From the NCBI RefSeq assembly GCF_026535915.1, contig NZ_JAFNPF010000008.1, forward strand, positions 1 through 14,538: a DNA stretch of 14,538 nucleotides. Reading direction: 5' to 3'. Numbering within the stretch: position 1 is the stretch's first letter; every line of letters begins with the position of its first letter. The notes under the pieces were generated by a model, which was given only the letters and a program-made list of their open reading frames with translations, did no database searches and was not told the DNA's origin. The DNA is from Snodgrassella sp945267035. Lineage in GTDB: Bacteria; Pseudomonadota; Gammaproteobacteria; Burkholderiales; Neisseriaceae. Below are positions 14,076 through 14,538 of the stretch, in pieces. The position numbers and the translations under genes are program-made.

Positions 14076-14104
14076 TTGACGATTGAGCAAATGAACATTA
14101 TCAT
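14076..14104 (+). promoter_or_regulatory. strong sigma-70 promoter of the tRNA-tuf operon
   Basis: TTGACG (14076-14081), a 17-base spacer and TATCAT (14099-14104): both hexamers match consensus at five of six positions with optimal spacing. An A-run (14055-14063) lies where an UP element would be. GCCG just after the -10 resembles the GC-rich discriminator of stringently controlled stable-RNA promoters. The predicted start near 14110-14112 leaves only about 6-8 bases before mature tRNA-Tyr. Confidence 0.8.
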
Positions 14105-14117
14105 GCCGTTCTCTTTT

Positions 14118-14201
14118 GGAGGGATTCCCGAGCGGCCAAAGGGGGCAGACTGTAAATCTGTTGCGAAAGCTTCGAAGGTTCGAATCCTTCTCCCTCCACC
14201 A
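14118..14201 (+). tRNA. tRNA-Tyr (anticodon GTA)
   Basis: A class II tRNA with a long variable arm. The acceptor stem GGAGGGA (14118-14124) pairs with TCCCTCC (14191-14197), with discriminator A and an encoded CCA (14199-14201). The anticodon loop CTGTAAA is at 14150-14156, giving GTA at 14152-14154 for UAC/UAU. The T arm reads GAAGGTTCGAATCCTTC. It is the first gene of the Tyr-Gly-Thr-tuf unit, the same order as tyrU-glyT-thrT-tufB in E. coli. Confidence 0.97.
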
Positions 14202-14210
14202 AATTCCAGT

Positions 14211-14236
14211 CTTACTTGGATTACTTTTTAAGTAAG
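14211..14236 (+). other. hairpin in the tRNA-Tyr/tRNA-Gly spacer
   Basis: CTTACTT (14211-14217) pairs perfectly with AAGTAAG (14230-14236) around a 12-base loop, filling most of the 37-base spacer. It ends two bases before mature tRNA-Gly. Such a stem could guide RNase E/RNase P processing of the polycistronic precursor. It lacks a downstream U-run, so it is not a terminator. Confidence 0.4.
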
Positions 14237-14238
14237 TT

Positions 14239-14312
14239 GCGGGTGTAGCTCAATGGTAGAGCAGAAGCCTTCCAAGCTTACGGTGAGGGTTCGATTCCCT
14301 TCACCCGCTCCA
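14239..14312 (+). tRNA. tRNA-Gly (anticodon TCC)
   Basis: The acceptor stem GCGGGTG (14239-14245) pairs with CACCCGC (14302-14308), with discriminator T and an encoded CCA at 14310-14312. The D arm is GCTCAATGGTAGAGC and the anticodon loop CTTCCAA gives TCC, reading GGA/GGG. The T arm is GAGGGTTCGATTCCCTT. The outermost anticodon-stem pair is a G-A mismatch (stem GAAGC/GCTTA), with the other four pairs intact. Confidence 0.96.
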
Positions 14313-14337
14313 AATTGTAGTATAAATAGCCCAATTC

Positions 14338-14412
14338 GCCCATGTAGCTCAGGGGTAGAGCACTCCCTTGGTAAGGGAGAGGCCGACAGTTCAATTCTGT
14401 CCATGGGCACCA
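14338..14412 (+). tRNA. tRNA-Thr (anticodon GGT)
   Basis: The acceptor stem GCCCATG (14338-14344) pairs with CATGGGC (14402-14408), with discriminator A and an encoded CCA at 14410-14412. The D arm is GCTCAGGGGTAGAGC. The anticodon stem CTCCC/GGGAG frames loop TTGGTAA with GGT, reading ACC/ACU. The T loop is TTCAATT, a slightly unusual variant of TTCGAAT but with T54, T55 and C56 kept. The gene precedes tuf by 42 bases. Confidence 0.96.
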
Positions 14413-14454
14413 TTCAGTTGATAAACCTAAATAGTCTTTAGATAGGAAGTAGCC

Positions 14455-14538
14455 ATGGCTAAAGAAAAATTCGAGCGGAGCAAACCGCACGTAAACGTTG
14501 GCACCATCGGTCACGTTGACCATGGTAAAACCACATTG
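14455..14538 (+). CDS. tuf: elongation factor Tu, N-terminal part (cut by window edge)
   Basis: The first 28 codons of EF-Tu, the GTPase that delivers aminoacyl-tRNA to the ribosome. The protein begins [20 protein letters not shown] and reaches the P-loop GHVDHGKT (19-26, Lys25), where the window ends. This N-terminus is the one typical of Neisseria and other betaproteobacteria. AGGAAG (14444-14449) five bases before ATG is a strong ribosome site. Its position behind tRNA-Thr matches the tufB locus of E. coli, so the gene is probably co-transcribed with the three tRNAs. A second tuf copy is likely elsewhere in the genome but cannot be seen here. Confidence 0.97.

Larger units (their letters stand above)
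13678..14117. other. AT-rich gap before the tRNA operon
   Basis: 440 bases without a convincing gene. It holds a weak terminator behind the small protein, a hairpin TGCAAGC (13835-13841) / GCTTGCA (13852-13858) with a 10-base loop, and a GCGC/GCGC pair around 13767-13790. A short minus-strand frame at 13872-13795 looks protein-like (GQSIYASKDTRLQVNVRL, ending TQPVK) but is closed upstream by TAG. The tRNA promoter and its A-rich upstream element occupy the right end (14050-14104). Confidence 0.4.

Noticed and set aside
13887..14090. 67-codon minus-strand frame before the tRNA operon
   Set aside because: AT-driven Leu/Ile/Phe/Tyr-rich frame without ribosome site that overlaps the tRNA promoter; no recognisable pattern.
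12657..14117. tRNA-associated genomic island with att sites
   Set aside because: No integrase, and the spot is on the 5' side of tRNA-Tyr. I saw no duplicated tRNA 3' end.
14228..14523. Minus-strand and plus-strand frames across the tRNA genes, reading like GNRTLTVSLEGFCSTIEL and WTELNCRPLPYQGSALPL
   Set aside because: These are well-known spurious proteins produced by translating tRNA genes.
1..14538. CRISPR array, insertion sequence, rRNA genes or riboswitch
   Set aside because: No regularly spaced repeats, no transposase motif with terminal repeats, no rRNA-like stretch and no recognisable aptamer were found on either strand.

Overview
The window looks like core chromosome of a moderately AT-rich member of the Neisseriaceae (Betaproteobacteria). 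I infer this from the EF-Tu N-terminus at the right edge, the divergent yggS / pilT-pilU arrangement, the dprA-smg-topA order, and a near-match to the Neisseria AG-DUS DNA-uptake sequence inside the smg terminator. A low-GC gut symbiont such as Snodgrassella would fit, but sequence alone does not settle the genus.

Layout. Bases 1-84 hold the end of an upstream unit and its terminator. Bases 263-1147 encode a membrane-anchored endonuclease/exonuclease/phosphatase-fold protein. Bases 1386-3130 hold two convergent vitamin B6 genes, pdxY (PLP salvage kinase) and yggS (PLP homeostasis), separated by a terminator. pilT and pilU (3291-5759) are the type IV pilus retraction ATPases and run divergently from yggS. 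They end at a clear terminator, followed by a murU-like sugar-1-phosphate nucleotidyltransferase (5867-6565) and ruvC (6666-7217). After a 367-base gap come dprA and smg (7585-9233), topA (9369-11663), rsmD (11740-12306) and an Alvin-type 2[4Fe-4S] ferredoxin of the YfhL family (12402-12656). The right end is a tRNA-Tyr / tRNA-Gly / tRNA-Thr / tuf transcription unit with a near-consensus promoter.

The only accessory-looking part is 12657-14117. It has one small membrane-anchored protein of unknown function (13321-13677), a minus-strand fragment whose end resembles the C-terminus of an outer-membrane beta-barrel protein (12661-12834), and over 1 kb of AT-rich DNA with short broken reading frames. 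This looks like a decayed or variable spot between two conserved blocks. I found no integrase, transposase, CRISPR array or rRNA.

Functional themes. Twitching motility and natural competence are linked: PilT/PilU retract the pilus that takes up DNA, DprA loads RecA on incoming ssDNA, and the DUS-like terminators fit a Neisseriaceae uptake system. RuvC and TopA handle DNA topology and recombination intermediates. RsmD, the tRNAs and EF-Tu belong to translation. I see no clear multi-gene undescribed system. The best candidates for something new are the small protein at 13321 and the debris around it, and the tandem hairpins carrying a DUS-like core around smg and topA.
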